Shown here: positions 32,526 through 39,505 of the stretch, in pieces
Layout: each line of letters starts with the position of its first letter
Position numbering within the stretch: the stretch's first letter is position 1
NCBI GenBank assembly: GCA_019695055.1
Contig: JAIBAT010000165.1
Location: 1-39,505 of the forward strand
Origin: Candidatus Sumerlaeaceae bacterium
Lineage (GTDB): Bacteria; Sumerlaeota; Sumerlaeia; Sumerlaeales; Sumerlaeaceae
Reading direction: 5' to 3'
DNA length: 39,505 nt
Notes under the pieces: generated by a model
What the model was told of the DNA's origin: nothing
Database searches by the model: none
What the model saw: the letters and a program-made list of their open reading frames with translations, nothing else
Translations under genes and position numbers: made by a program

Positions 32526-34388
32526 ATGGCCAGAAGAACGAAAAGAAGCGAAAGGACTGCGGGTGAGGCAACGGCTCCTGCCGCGGTCGCCGAAGCCAAG
32601 GCGTCCCAGGTAGCCGGGGGGGGCGCAATGCGCGGCCTGCTCGATCCTTTGCTCCGGCCTCCCCGGCTTGTTGCGGCCATTTTTTCCGCCATTGTGCTGC
32701 TCACCGCCTTTGTCGTTCTCTACGGCCCGGCGATCACGTTGCCGGTCTCGCTGGTGGACGACATGGTCGTCATGCAGAATTCTGACAAGCTTTGGACCAA
32801 CCTCGCCACAAAACCGATTGCGGAGGCCCTCCGCGAGGATTTCTCGGTAAGGGCGCGCTCGGCGAATCCGGGGGTTTCCTTCAAGAATATGTTCTGGCAA
32901 AGGCTTTCCGGGGGGAAGCCTGCGGTGTTGCATGGGATCCGGTTGGCAGGTTTTGCCCTGCTCATTGCGATTCTTTCCGGCGCTGCGTTTATGTTTGCGC
33001 GGACGGGGGCGTGGGGGAAGGGGCTGGCGGCCTGCGCTACGGGCCTTCTGCTGATGGGTGCGGAAGTCACGGGGTGGCACAATTTCCAGTGCCTGAGGGC
33101 GAACTGGTATCGCCTCCATGCGGCGGACGCGACCCTAGCGGTGCTGGCTGCCGTGCATTGGCTGGTGCTTTGGCTCGCGTTGCGTGCCAGGGGTGGCATG
33201 AGGCGGGGTCTGCTGTTTGCGGCATCCGGTGCTTTGCTACTGGTTATGACCACGGTCAAGCCGTCGGCCATCGCGTTTCTGGGGCCACCGTGGGTTCTCG
33301 CGGCACTGCTGTGGCTTGGGGGCAATCGCGGCTGGCGCGGCACGGCGCTGATGGCGCTGGCGGGGGCGGCCGTGGTGGGGGGCTATCTGTTCTCTCTCAA
33401 GAGATTTATGGCGGCCAGCCCGGTGATGCATGACTACGGGGCCGACTACGCGCCGACCCTTGCGGCGTTTCAGAATGGTTGGGAATTCCACCGGGTTTCC
33501 TGGTGGGATGCGTTGGGGCCGCTGTCGCTTGTGTTGCCGGTTTCTTTCCTGCTTCGGAATGTGACGGATCTGGCGGAAGGGGGACGGTTTCGACATGTGC
33601 TGCGTCGCGAGACACCGATTTTGTTTTTTGCGGCTGCGTGGGCTTGCGCCACGGCTGTCTATTTGCCCTGGCCGCACCTGTTGCCCAGGTATATGCTAAC
33701 GCCGCTGCTTGGCCTGTCGGTGGCGGCGGGAATTGAACTGGCATCGCTATTGGCGCGGAATCGCGAATGGATTGCCATCCCTGCCATTGCGACAGGTGCC
33801 GCGTGCATGTTGGCGCCGACGATGAACTGGTTCTGGTGGGGTGTTGTGGCTGCGACCGCGGTCTCCATCTGGCAGCCTTTGCGTGGCATGGGGTTTGGGT
33901 TTTTATCCGGAGCGGCGCTGGTGGGTGTTGTCTACTTTCTAACAGCTTTGCCCCTGACCCACCGCAGCCTGCAGGATAGTTGCGTCGCCAACGAACGGAC
34001 CCAGGGGCAGGTGCTTGCAAAGGTCACCGAGTGGGTGCATTCCGGTAAAAACGTGGGCTTTGTGGGCGGCGTAGGCGACGAACGCATTGGGTCGCTGGCG
34101 GGGCTTGCCGCGCGGGATAATCCAACCTCAGGGATTCTAAAACCCACCCTAAGTCCCGAGGAAGCGCGCGACTGCGTCGCCGTGCTCATTCATGAGGAAA
34201 TGTCACCGAGGGAACTGCTTTCGAAGTTCGGCGGCATGCCGCTGAAGGAATATGTCGAAGCCCCCCGCACCACGATTCGCCCGCTGAATTTCTGGGAATG
34301 GAGGCAAAGGTACTGGACCACGGGACAACGGAGCCTTGGAATCGAGGCGGCGTTGCGCAATCGGTGGGCTGTATTCGAACCTCAGTAA
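32526..34388 (+). CDS. Polytopic membrane protein, possible GT-C type
   Basis: This 620-residue protein has a basic, Ala-rich cytoplasmic N-terminus of about 45 residues, then a first membrane segment (LVAAIFSAIVLLTAFVVLYG) and a loop with the paired acids SLVDDMVVMQN, a placement used by GT-C enzymes for metal or lipid-phosphate contact. Ten or so further hydrophobic segments follow to residue ~480. The C-terminal 140 residues are soluble, with GKNVGFVGGVGDERIG and a WEWRQRYW end. No known family is recognised. The gap to the divergent partner at 32419 is 106 bases and probably holds both promoters. The two divergent membrane genes may act together. It converges on a methyltransferase gene with a 55-base gap. 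Confidence 0.62.
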   Translation: MARRTKRSERTAGEATAPAAVAEAKASQVAGGGAMRGLLDPLLRPPRLVAAIFSAIVLLTAFVVLYGPAITLPVSLVDDMVVMQNSDKLWTNLATKPIAEALREDFSVRARSANPGVSFKNMFWQRLSGGKPAVLHGIRLAGFALLIAILSGAAFMFARTGAWGKGLAACATGLLLMGAEVTGWHNFQCLRANWYRLHAADATLAVLAAVHWLVLWLALRARGGMRRGLLFAASGALLLVMTTVKPSAIAFLGPPWVLAALLWLGGNRGWRGTALMALAGAAVVGGYLFSLKRFMAASPVMHDYGADYAPTLAAFQNGWEFHRVSWWDALGPLSLVLPVSFLLRNVTDLAEGGRFRHVLRRETPILFFAAAWACATAVYLPWPHLLPRYMLTPLLGLSVAAGIELASLLARNREWIAIPAIATGAACMLAPTMNWFWWGVVAATAVSIWQPLRGMGFGFLSGAALVGVVYFLTALPLTHRSLQDSCVANERTQGQVLAKVTEWVHSGKNVGFVGGVGDERIGSLAGLAARDNPTSGILKPTLSPEEARDCVAVLIHEEMSPRELLSKFGGMPLKEYVEAPRTTIRPLNFWEWRQRYWTTGQRSLGIEAALRNRWAVFEPQ

Positions 34389-34443
34389 GAACGAAGTTTC
34401 GCCGCCAAGTCAAGAAGGCGCCAATCAAAAACCACTAGAAAAT
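34389..34443. repeat. CGCCAAG-type low-complexity remnant
   Basis: The gap between convergent genes reads TTTCGCCGCCAAGTCAAGAAGGCGCCAATC at its left side when taken in two pieces around TCAAGAAGG. CGCC and CCAAG recur in it at short intervals, like decayed units of the CGCCAAGAC repeats common in environmental genomes. There is no clear terminator. Confidence 0.35.
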
Positions 34444-35307
34444 TTACAAATGTGATGCAGACGATTTGATGGCGGTCGCCGTTAGTAGGTCACCAGTGTA
34501 AAATGGGAAGTTCCAGCGGAGTAGGCCTATTTGATGGAGGAAATTGTAGAGACCCGCGGTGGATTTGTTTGCGGGGCGGGCGAGCAGGCGGAACGCGACG
34601 GCGTCGGCGTTGCGCCAGAAGGCGTGGTGGCTAATCTCGACATTCTTGAAGCCGAGGCGGGTTAGCAGGCGTGTCATGGAGGTTGCCGTGAAGTAGTGCA
34701 GGTGAGACGGTGGATGGATGAGGCGCCACTTGGGGCCCCTGAGTCGGGCCAGCAGGGAGCCGATGTCGCCGGTGCTGAGGGCCAAGGTTGCGCCGGGGGC
34801 CATTTCCGTGTAAGCCTTGGCGAGGTACTGCTCGGGGTGCTGAAGGTGCTCGATGGTATCCCAGAGGCATACCACGTTGAACGGCTGGGCGGGCGGACTG
34901 AGCGCGAGGTAATCGCCGGCTGTGACGTCCTGGTTCAGTTTGGTTCGGGCAAAATCAGCGGCGAAATCCGATATATCGCATCCTGCTGCGGTGAAATGCT
35001 GCGAGGCCAGGCGCAAGAAGTAGCCGTAGGCCGCCCCGATCTCGTAGAGCCGTCCACCGGCGGGATGACGACGAACCAGGTCGCGCACGCGATTTCGCAA
35101 GTTGCGTTCGAGGGCCGGGCGCTCCTTTTCGTAATCGAGATATTCGTCGCCGTTAAAGTAGTTCTGCGAGTAGATGGCGCGAAGCTCGTCGTCACTCAGG
35201 GAGACATCGGCCCACACATGGGTGCATTCCAGGCATTTCAGCAGGCCGGGGAAATGGGGGGCGAAGTTTCCTGATTCACAGCAGATGCACGACTGGGACT
35301 TCGTCAC
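34444..35307 (-). CDS. SAM-dependent methyltransferase with N-terminal zinc ribbon
   Basis: The 287 residues begin with a zinc-ribbon: Cys7/Cys10 and Cys25/Cys28 (CICC and CLEC). A Methyltransf_23-type core follows with LYEIGAAYGYFLRLA as motif I, CDISDFAADFAR at strand 2, WDTIEHLQHPEQYL at strand 4 and a PPSHLHYFTATSM motif after strand 5. This combination is common next to glycosyltransferases in surface-glycan clusters, where such enzymes modify sugars or lipid-linked intermediates. Its start overlaps the stop of the GT2 gene by four bases (ATGA type), showing translational coupling. It is second in a two-gene operon read towards 34444. Confidence 0.85.
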   Translation of the reverse strand: MTKSQSCICCESGNFAPHFPGLLKCLECTHVWADVSLSDDELRAIYSQNYFNGDEYLDYEKERPALERNLRNRVRDLVRRHPAGGRLYEIGAAYGYFLRLASQHFTAAGCDISDFAADFARTKLNQDVTAGDYLALSPPAQPFNVVCLWDTIEHLQHPEQYLAKAYTEMAPGATLALSTGDIGSLLARLRGPKWRLIHPPSHLHYFTATSMTRLLTRLGFKNVEISHHAFWRNADAVAFRLLARPANKSTAGLYNFLHQIGLLRWNFPFYTGDLLTATAIKSSASHL

Positions 35308-36293
35308 GGGCGAGTTTGGCCTCTGGGTTTGCGAACGATATATATGGGGCGTTTCTTGGCTTCGTCGTAGATTCGCGCAAGGTACTCGCTGGCGATGCCA
35401 AGAGTGAGCAACTGCACCCCGCCAAGGCAGAGACTGACAAGGAGCAGGCTGGCCCAGCCTCTTTCAAGGTGCACCCCGGTGGCCACGCACACGAGCACGT
35501 AAATCGCATAAATGCCCGCGAGGAAAAGCACAATGAGCCCCAGCAGGAACGCCATGCGCAGGGGGCGCACGGAAAAGCTGGCGATGCCATTTAGCGCAAA
35601 GCGAACCATCTGGCGAAAACTGTATTTCGTGGTTCCCGACAGGCGATCGGGCGCGTCGTAGGGGATCTCCGTATAGTTAAACCCGACCCAATAGGTCAGT
35701 CCGCGCAAAAATCGGACGCGCTCGGGCAGGCCGTTGATGGTGTCTACGACTTGACGGTCGAGAAGGCGGAAATCGGCGGCGCCGGGTGGGATGGCAACGG
35801 CGGAGAGCCGGTTCATCACGGAGTAAAACATCCGCGATGTGGCTTCTTTGACGATTCCCGCCGAGGCCGTCTTGCGGCGAATCATCTGGACGATATCGGC
35901 GCCCTTTTCCCATTCGGCGAGGAGGGTGGGGATCAGCTCCGGAGGGTGCTGGCCGTCGGCGTCGAGGGTGATGACGGCGCCGGTGCCGCAGGCTGCGTCA
36001 AGGCCGGCGGTCAGGGCCGCCATGTGGCCAAAATTCCGGGAAAGGTGCAGGACGCAGGTTTGCGGATCGCTGGCGGCCAGAGCATCGAGTTCCGTAGCGG
36101 TGGCGTCCGTGCTGCCATCATTCACCCAGATGACTTCGTAGGCATGAGGGCAGTCCTTCAGGACAGCCTTGATTCGGGCCGCCATGGGCCCGATGTTGGA
36201 GGCCTCATTATAGGCGGGAAGGACGATCGTCAGGACGGGATCCGGGGTTCCCGCCCCCACGGATTGGCTGACGGCTGGCTGCTGGTCGGTCAT
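35304..36293 (-). CDS. Family 2 glycosyltransferase of the polyprenyl-phosphate sugar type
   Basis: The N-terminal domain has VLPAYNEASNI, VIWVNDGSTDAT and the DXD-like TLDADGQHPPE, typical of GT-A fold enzymes such as dolichyl/undecaprenyl-phosphate hexosyltransferases (DPM1/GtrB/ArnC). FRLLDRQVVDTINGLPER is also a signature of this subfamily. Two C-terminal membrane helices (FLLGLIVLFLAGIYAIYVLV and SLLLVSLCLGGVQLLTLGIA) and the ending SEYLARIYDEAKKRP confirm the GtrB-like type. Such enzymes load a sugar onto a lipid carrier on the cytoplasmic side. The donor cannot be read. It is the first gene of an operon with the zinc-ribbon methyltransferase. The GT-C-like genes nearby could use the product, an inference from neighbourhood. 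Confidence 0.92.
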   Translation of the reverse strand: MTDQQPAVSQSVGAGTPDPVLTIVLPAYNEASNIGPMAARIKAVLKDCPHAYEVIWVNDGSTDATATELDALAASDPQTCVLHLSRNFGHMAALTAGLDAACGTGAVITLDADGQHPPELIPTLLAEWEKGADIVQMIRRKTASAGIVKEATSRMFYSVMNRLSAVAIPPGAADFRLLDRQVVDTINGLPERVRFLRGLTYWVGFNYTEIPYDAPDRLSGTTKYSFRQMVRFALNGIASFSVRPLRMAFLLGLIVLFLAGIYAIYVLVCVATGVHLERGWASLLLVSLCLGGVQLLTLGIASEYLARIYDEAKKRPIYIVRKPRGQTRP

Positions 36294-36430
36294 TTACAGG
36301 GATTCAGACCCAAGCGCGTCGGGGAATCCAATAGAAATTGCGTGTCCGGGGCGGAAGGAGGGCGGCATTTTCCGGCGAATGGCCCTGCCGGTTAGTTGTT
36401 GCATTCCCCCTGAGCGCCGCGACGGTGCTT

Positions 36431-36477
36431 TTTGGGTCTGATTCGGACCAAACCAACTTAGAACTTTAGAACAGGAG
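36431..36477 (+). promoter_or_regulatory. metK leader: hairpin, direct repeat and ribosome binding site
   Basis: A hairpin (TTTGGGTC with GACCAAA, one bulge, loop TGATTCG) lies at 36431-36452. It is followed by a direct repeat, CTTAGAAC (36457-36464) and TTTAGAAC (36465-36472), and a strong AGGAG at 36473-36477, nine bases before the start. I could not fit any known SAM riboswitch to the 193-base gap. Confidence 0.4.
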
Positions 36478-36486
36478 TTTGCCGCA

Positions 36487-37659
36487 ATGGCCAAGCGTTT
36501 GCTTTTCACCTCGGAGAGCGTTTCGGAGGGGCATCCCGACAAGGTTTGCGACCAGGTTTCGGACGCCATTTTGGATGCCCTGCTGGCGCAGGATCCTTCC
36601 AGCCGTGTGGCTTGCGAGACTCTGGCCACCACCGGTCTGGCCTTAGTGGCGGGTGAAATCACAACCAAGGCCCAGGTCAACTACTCCGACATCGTTCGCA
36701 AGACGATTTGCGACATCGGCTATACCTCCGACGACATGGGCATCAATGGTTCGGGTTGCGCGGTCATGATCGCGCTGGACCGCCAGTCGCCGGATATCGC
36801 CATGGGTGTGGACGAAGGCGAAAAGAAGGAACAGGGCGCCGGCGACCAGGGCATGATGTTTGGCTTTGCCTGCAACGAGACTCCCGAATTGATGCCGCTG
36901 CCCATCACGGTGGCGCACCAGCTTCTGCTGAAGCTCGCCGACCTCCGCAAGACGAAGAAGCTTCCTTACCTGCGCCCCGACGCGAAGTCGCAGGTGACGG
37001 TGGAGTACGTGGACGGCAAGCCGACGCGTGTCCACACGATCGTGATTTCCACACAGCATTCTCCCGACGTTGACGTGCCGCAGATCAAGGAAGACCTGCT
37101 CAAGCATGTGATCCCGCAGGTGGTGGATGCCAAGTGGTGGAACCTGAAGGACACCATCATTCACGTCAACCCGACGGGGCGTTTCGTGGTGGGTGGGCCC
37201 CATGGTGACACGGGCCTCACGGGCCGCAAGATCATCGTGGATACCTATGGCGGCATGGGTCGCCACGGTGGTGGCGCATTCAGCGGCAAGGACCCCAGCA
37301 AGGTCGACCGCTCGGCGGCCTATGCGGCGCGCTGGGTGGCCAAGAACGTTGTGGCGGCGGGTCTGGCAGAGCGCTGCGAAGTGCAGGTGGCCTATGCCAT
37401 CGGCGTCGCGAAGCCTGTCTCCATCACGGTGAACGTGGATTCGCAGGGAACCGGCAAGCTAAACGACGAGGTCCTCACGAAGCTGGTTGAGGATAACTTT
37501 GACCTGCGCCCGCGGGCCATCATCGAGCAGCTCAAGCTGAAGCGACCGGTTTACCTGCCGACGGCAGCCTACGGACACTTTGGCCGTACTGGCGACGGCT
37601 TCACCTGGGAAAACACGGACATGGCGGCCACGCTCAAGGAGAAGGCTGCAAAGCTGTAG
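36487..37659 (+). CDS. metK: S-adenosylmethionine synthetase
   Basis: MetK makes S-adenosylmethionine from methionine and ATP in the cytoplasm, usually as a tetramer. The 390 residues hold all family signatures: [20 protein letters not shown] near the N-terminus, the methionine-loop motif [12 protein letters not shown], and the phosphate-binding [21 protein letters not shown], followed by [10 protein letters not shown]. Length matches the family (380-400). The start is set by AGGAG nine bases upstream. A strong terminator follows directly. It would supply SAM for the several methyltransferases upstream, although metK is a universal housekeeping gene and its position may be chance. Confidence 0.97.
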   Translation: MAKRLLFTSESVSEGHPDKVCDQVSDAILDALLAQDPSSRVACETLATTGLALVAGEITTKAQVNYSDIVRKTICDIGYTSDDMGINGSGCAVMIALDRQSPDIAMGVDEGEKKEQGAGDQGMMFGFACNETPELMPLPITVAHQLLLKLADLRKTKKLPYLRPDAKSQVTVEYVDGKPTRVHTIVISTQHSPDVDVPQIKEDLLKHVIPQVVDAKWWNLKDTIIHVNPTGRFVVGGPHGDTGLTGRKIIVDTYGGMGRHGGGAFSGKDPSKVDRSAAYAARWVAKNVVAAGLAERCEVQVAYAIGVAKPVSITVNVDSQGTGKLNDEVLTKLVEDNFDLRPRAIIEQLKLKRPVYLPTAAYGHFGRTGDGFTWENTDMAATLKEKAAKL

Positions 37660-37682
37660 TCCCAGCAACAGGCATTAGATTT

Positions 37683-37720
37683 AAGCCCGGTTTCCCGCAA
37701 GGGGGCCGGGCTTTTTCTTT
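37683..37720 (+). terminator. Rho-independent terminator of metK
   Basis: AAGCCCGG (37683-37690) pairs with CCGGGCTT (37706-37713) around a 15-base loop, followed by a T-rich run through 37720. It sits 24 bases after the metK stop and two bases before the end of the convergent histidine kinase gene, so it may stop transcription from both sides. Confidence 0.9.
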
Positions 37721-37722
37721 GC

Positions 37723-39505
37723 TCAGCCGATGCGGGCTTCAGCTGTTTCCATGGATTTTACGGTCATCGTGATCATGGCCCCGCCACCGGGGATGTTTGC
37801 CGCATGGACGCTGCCCTGGTGGAAATCGTGGACGATGGTCTTGACCCAATTCAGGCCCAAACCCTCGGAGGCCTCGGTCTTGGTGGAGTAGCCGTACTGG
37901 AAAATTGAATCAATTTCGGCCCGACCAAGAGGGCGTCCGTCGGGGCTGCAAATGCCGGGTCCGTTGTCCTGCACCTCAATCCGGAACTCCTCCGTGCCCA
38001 GTTCGTGGCGCGTGCGCACTGTGATTTTGGGCGTGGCTCCCTGGGAGACCGGGTTGCGCTTCAGGGCGTCAAGGGAGTTGGTCAAGACATTGAAAAGCGC
38101 GAGCTTCAGCAGCCGCGGCTCAACAATGAGCGTTGGGATCCCCGGCTGGAAATCGCGGACAATCTCGATGCGGGCGGAAACGGAAGGCTCGAAGGACGCG
38201 AGAAACTCACCGACAAGGATGTTGAGGTCGTGGCGCTCGAATTGCGGGCGCTTCACATAGCTGAAGGAGCGGTAAAGGTTTACGATCTCCTGCAGGAAGC
38301 GGGTGCTTTGCAGCAACCCCTCCACGGCCTGTTGCAGCAGCTCGGCCCGGGGGCCATCGAGCTCGGCGCGTGGCAAATTCATCATCTGGCGCACACCCAT
38401 CAGGTCCAGCTTGGTGGTGGCGATGATGTTGGTGAGGTCGTGACCGAGGTTGCGGGAAAGAACAATGTTGGCCTCGCTCCGCTGCCGTAAAATATTCTGC
38501 TGGTAGGCGCGGAAGGTGAGGAAGCCTCGGCGAAACGTTTCGCAGACGCGCTCGCCGCATTCCATGCGGTAGCGTAACTCCGGCATCTGGCGGTCCAGGC
38601 GTCCCGTCATCAGCGCCCAACTGTCGGGCAGGCTCGCGAGAAAATCGAACTGTGTGGTGCCCCGCGCCGCAAAAACCTGCTCGCCATAGCCGTTCTTCAG
38701 TTTCTCGGCCAGATGCTGGGCGGTGCCCAGCGTCTCGGCGGTTTGCGGCACTGGGGCTCCGCCGGGTGAGTACTGCTCCACGATGGTCAGCGGGCCATCC
38801 TCGCCGGAAAGTTCGGTAATGGCAAAGGACTCAAAGCCAAATGCTTCCGAGCAAAACGTCATGGCGTCGGCAATGGTGGTGGCGCGCTTACCGGGGTCAT
38901 CCTGCCCGACGAGGTTGCCAAGGCGGTCCTGAAGTTGCTGCAAAAGCGCCTGGCTGGCGATGTTGTTGTAGGACGTTTCGAGGAAACTGGTGGCGCGGGG
39001 AATGAGGCGGGTGGCGCCGCGTTTGGAGTCTTCCAGGTGGGCCGTGACCACCTGCATGGGGCGAAGCAGGTACTTGTAGACAAAATAATAAATGGCACAC
39101 CACACCAGCACGACGACCAGGGAGTACCAGCGGTAGCGGATGGTGAGTTCCGTGATGGCTGGGTAGCCCGGAGGAGTCGTGTAATAGGCCGTCAACTGGC
39201 AGCGTGTGCGCAGGCGTGTCTCCGGGTCCGCCTCACCCGAGACTCGCAGGGTCGTCTTGTTGGAGAAATCGCGGGTAAAAAGGTTGTTCTGCCAGGTGTT
39301 CATGGCCCGGAACTTCCCCGGCTGTTCCTCGTCGAAAACGAGGTTTCCGTTGGGACCGGTGAGGGTGACCCGATAGATGCTCGTGGGACCGGAGAGGAGG
39401 GCGGCCACCTCCTTCCGAAGCGACTTGAGCGCCCCTTCACGCCCACCGGGTGCGCCGTAGTAAGCATCGTGGGTATAGTTGCGCAGCGTGTCCGGGAGGT
39501 TGAAA
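37723..39505 (-). CDS. Sensor histidine kinase, 5' end outside window
   Basis: The reading frame is open to the last base of the window, so the apparent GTG start near 39408 is probably internal and the N-terminus is missing. An extracytoplasmic sensor portion (YRVTLTGPNGNLVFDEE) leads to one membrane helix (WYSLVVVLVWCAIYYFVYKY), a GAF-like region (AMTFCSEAFGFESFAITEL), and a kinase core. The phospho-acceptor region is SRNLGHDLTNIIATTKLD (His codon 38440-38442), with N-box NVLTNSLDAL, G1 box DNGPGI and G2 box GLGLNWVK. The dimer helix reads GHDLTN rather than the common SHELRTPL, as in the NtrB-like or PrrB-like subgroups. The signal and response regulator are not visible. It converges on metK. 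Confidence 0.88.
   Translation of the reverse strand, partial: FNLPDTLRNYTHDAYYGAPGGREGALKSLRKEVAALLSGPTSIYRVTLTGPNGNLVFDEEQPGKFRAMNTWQNNLFTRDFSNKTTLRVSGEADPETRLRTRCQLTAYYTTPPGYPAITELTIRYRWYSLVVVLVWCAIYYFVYKYLLRPMQVVTAHLEDSKRGATRLIPRATSFLETSYNNIASQALLQQLQDRLGNLVGQDDPGKRATTIADAMTFCSEAFGFESFAITELSGEDGPLTIVEQYSPGGAPVPQTAETLGTAQHLAEKLKNGYGEQVFAARGTTQFDFLASLPDSWALMTGRLDRQMPELRYRMECGERVCETFRRGFLTFRAYQQNILRQRSEANIVLSRNLGHDLTNIIATTKLDLMGVRQMMNLPRAELDGPRAELLQQAVEGLLQSTRFLQEIVNLYRSFSYVKRPQFERHDLNILVGEFLASFEPSVSARIEIVRDFQPGIPTLIVEPRLLKLALFNVLTNSLDALKRNPVSQGATPKITVRTRHELGTEEFRIEVQDNGPGICSPDGRPLGRAEIDSIFQYGYSTKTEASEGLGLNWVKTIVHDFHQGSVHAANIPGGGAMITMTVKSMETAEARIG

Noticed and set aside
36294..36486. Known SAM riboswitch before metK
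   Set aside because: I could not find the conserved cores of the described SAM riboswitch classes in the leader.

Overview
The window is high-GC, gene-dense bacterial chromosome without transposases, phage genes or rRNA. A protein-arginine-kinase pair (mcsA/mcsB), a bS22-type mini ribosomal protein, an MglA-type GTPase, a family-172 glycosidase homologue, very large YfhO-like membrane proteins and several kinds of short intergenic repeats point, by inference only, to an uncultured Gram-negative-type lineage near the Planctomycetes/Verrucomicrobia/Lentisphaerae assemblage or a neighbouring candidate phylum such as Sumerlaeota. No marker gene here settles the phylum.

Layout. 1-7.6 kb: end of a DUF4340 protein, uvrA, a DUF2961/GH172 protein, an exported TPR protein facing a MglA-like GTPase, and tRNA-Ala(GGC). 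7.6-9.8 kb: an A+T-richer accessory patch with a G-tract-bounded non-coding element and a degenerate formylglycine-enzyme-fold gene bracketed by inverted repeats. 9.8-15.7 kb: two tandem paralogous YfhO-like membrane proteins of about 980 residues. 15.7-19.1 kb: mcsA-mcsB behind a palindrome-rich control region, bS22 (29 codons), and a Gfo/Idh/MocA oxidoreductase. 19.1-24.1 kb: a second copy of the G-tract element, then a three-gene operon (polytopic membrane protein with a C-terminal PH-like domain plus two secreted unknowns) and a small membrane protein. 24.1-24.7 kb: a mosaic of hairpin and tandem repeats. 24.7-30.1 kb: a tailoring-type group of two methyltransferases, a cytochrome P450 with three N-terminal membrane segments, and a radical SAM protein. 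30.1-36.3 kb: two large divergent membrane proteins, a zinc-ribbon methyltransferase and a GT2 glycosyltransferase. 36.3-39.5 kb: metK with a leader and terminator, and a sensor histidine kinase that runs off the window.

How the genes may work together. The 24.7-37.7 kb stretch joins S-adenosylmethionine supply (metK), four SAM-dependent enzymes, an oxygenase, a GT2 enzyme of the polyprenyl-phosphate type and membrane proteins resembling lipid-linked-sugar glycosyltransferases. This fits modification of a membrane lipid, glycan or small molecule, but no substrate can be read from the sequence and metK may simply be a neighbour. McsA/McsB form a protein-quality-control kinase without clpC or ctsR beside them, and the palindromes before mcsA suggest a different regulator. 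The strongest candidates for something undescribed are the two-copy G-tract element, the membrane-anchored P450 group, the mcsAB operators, and the unknown operon at 19.6-23.8 kb.
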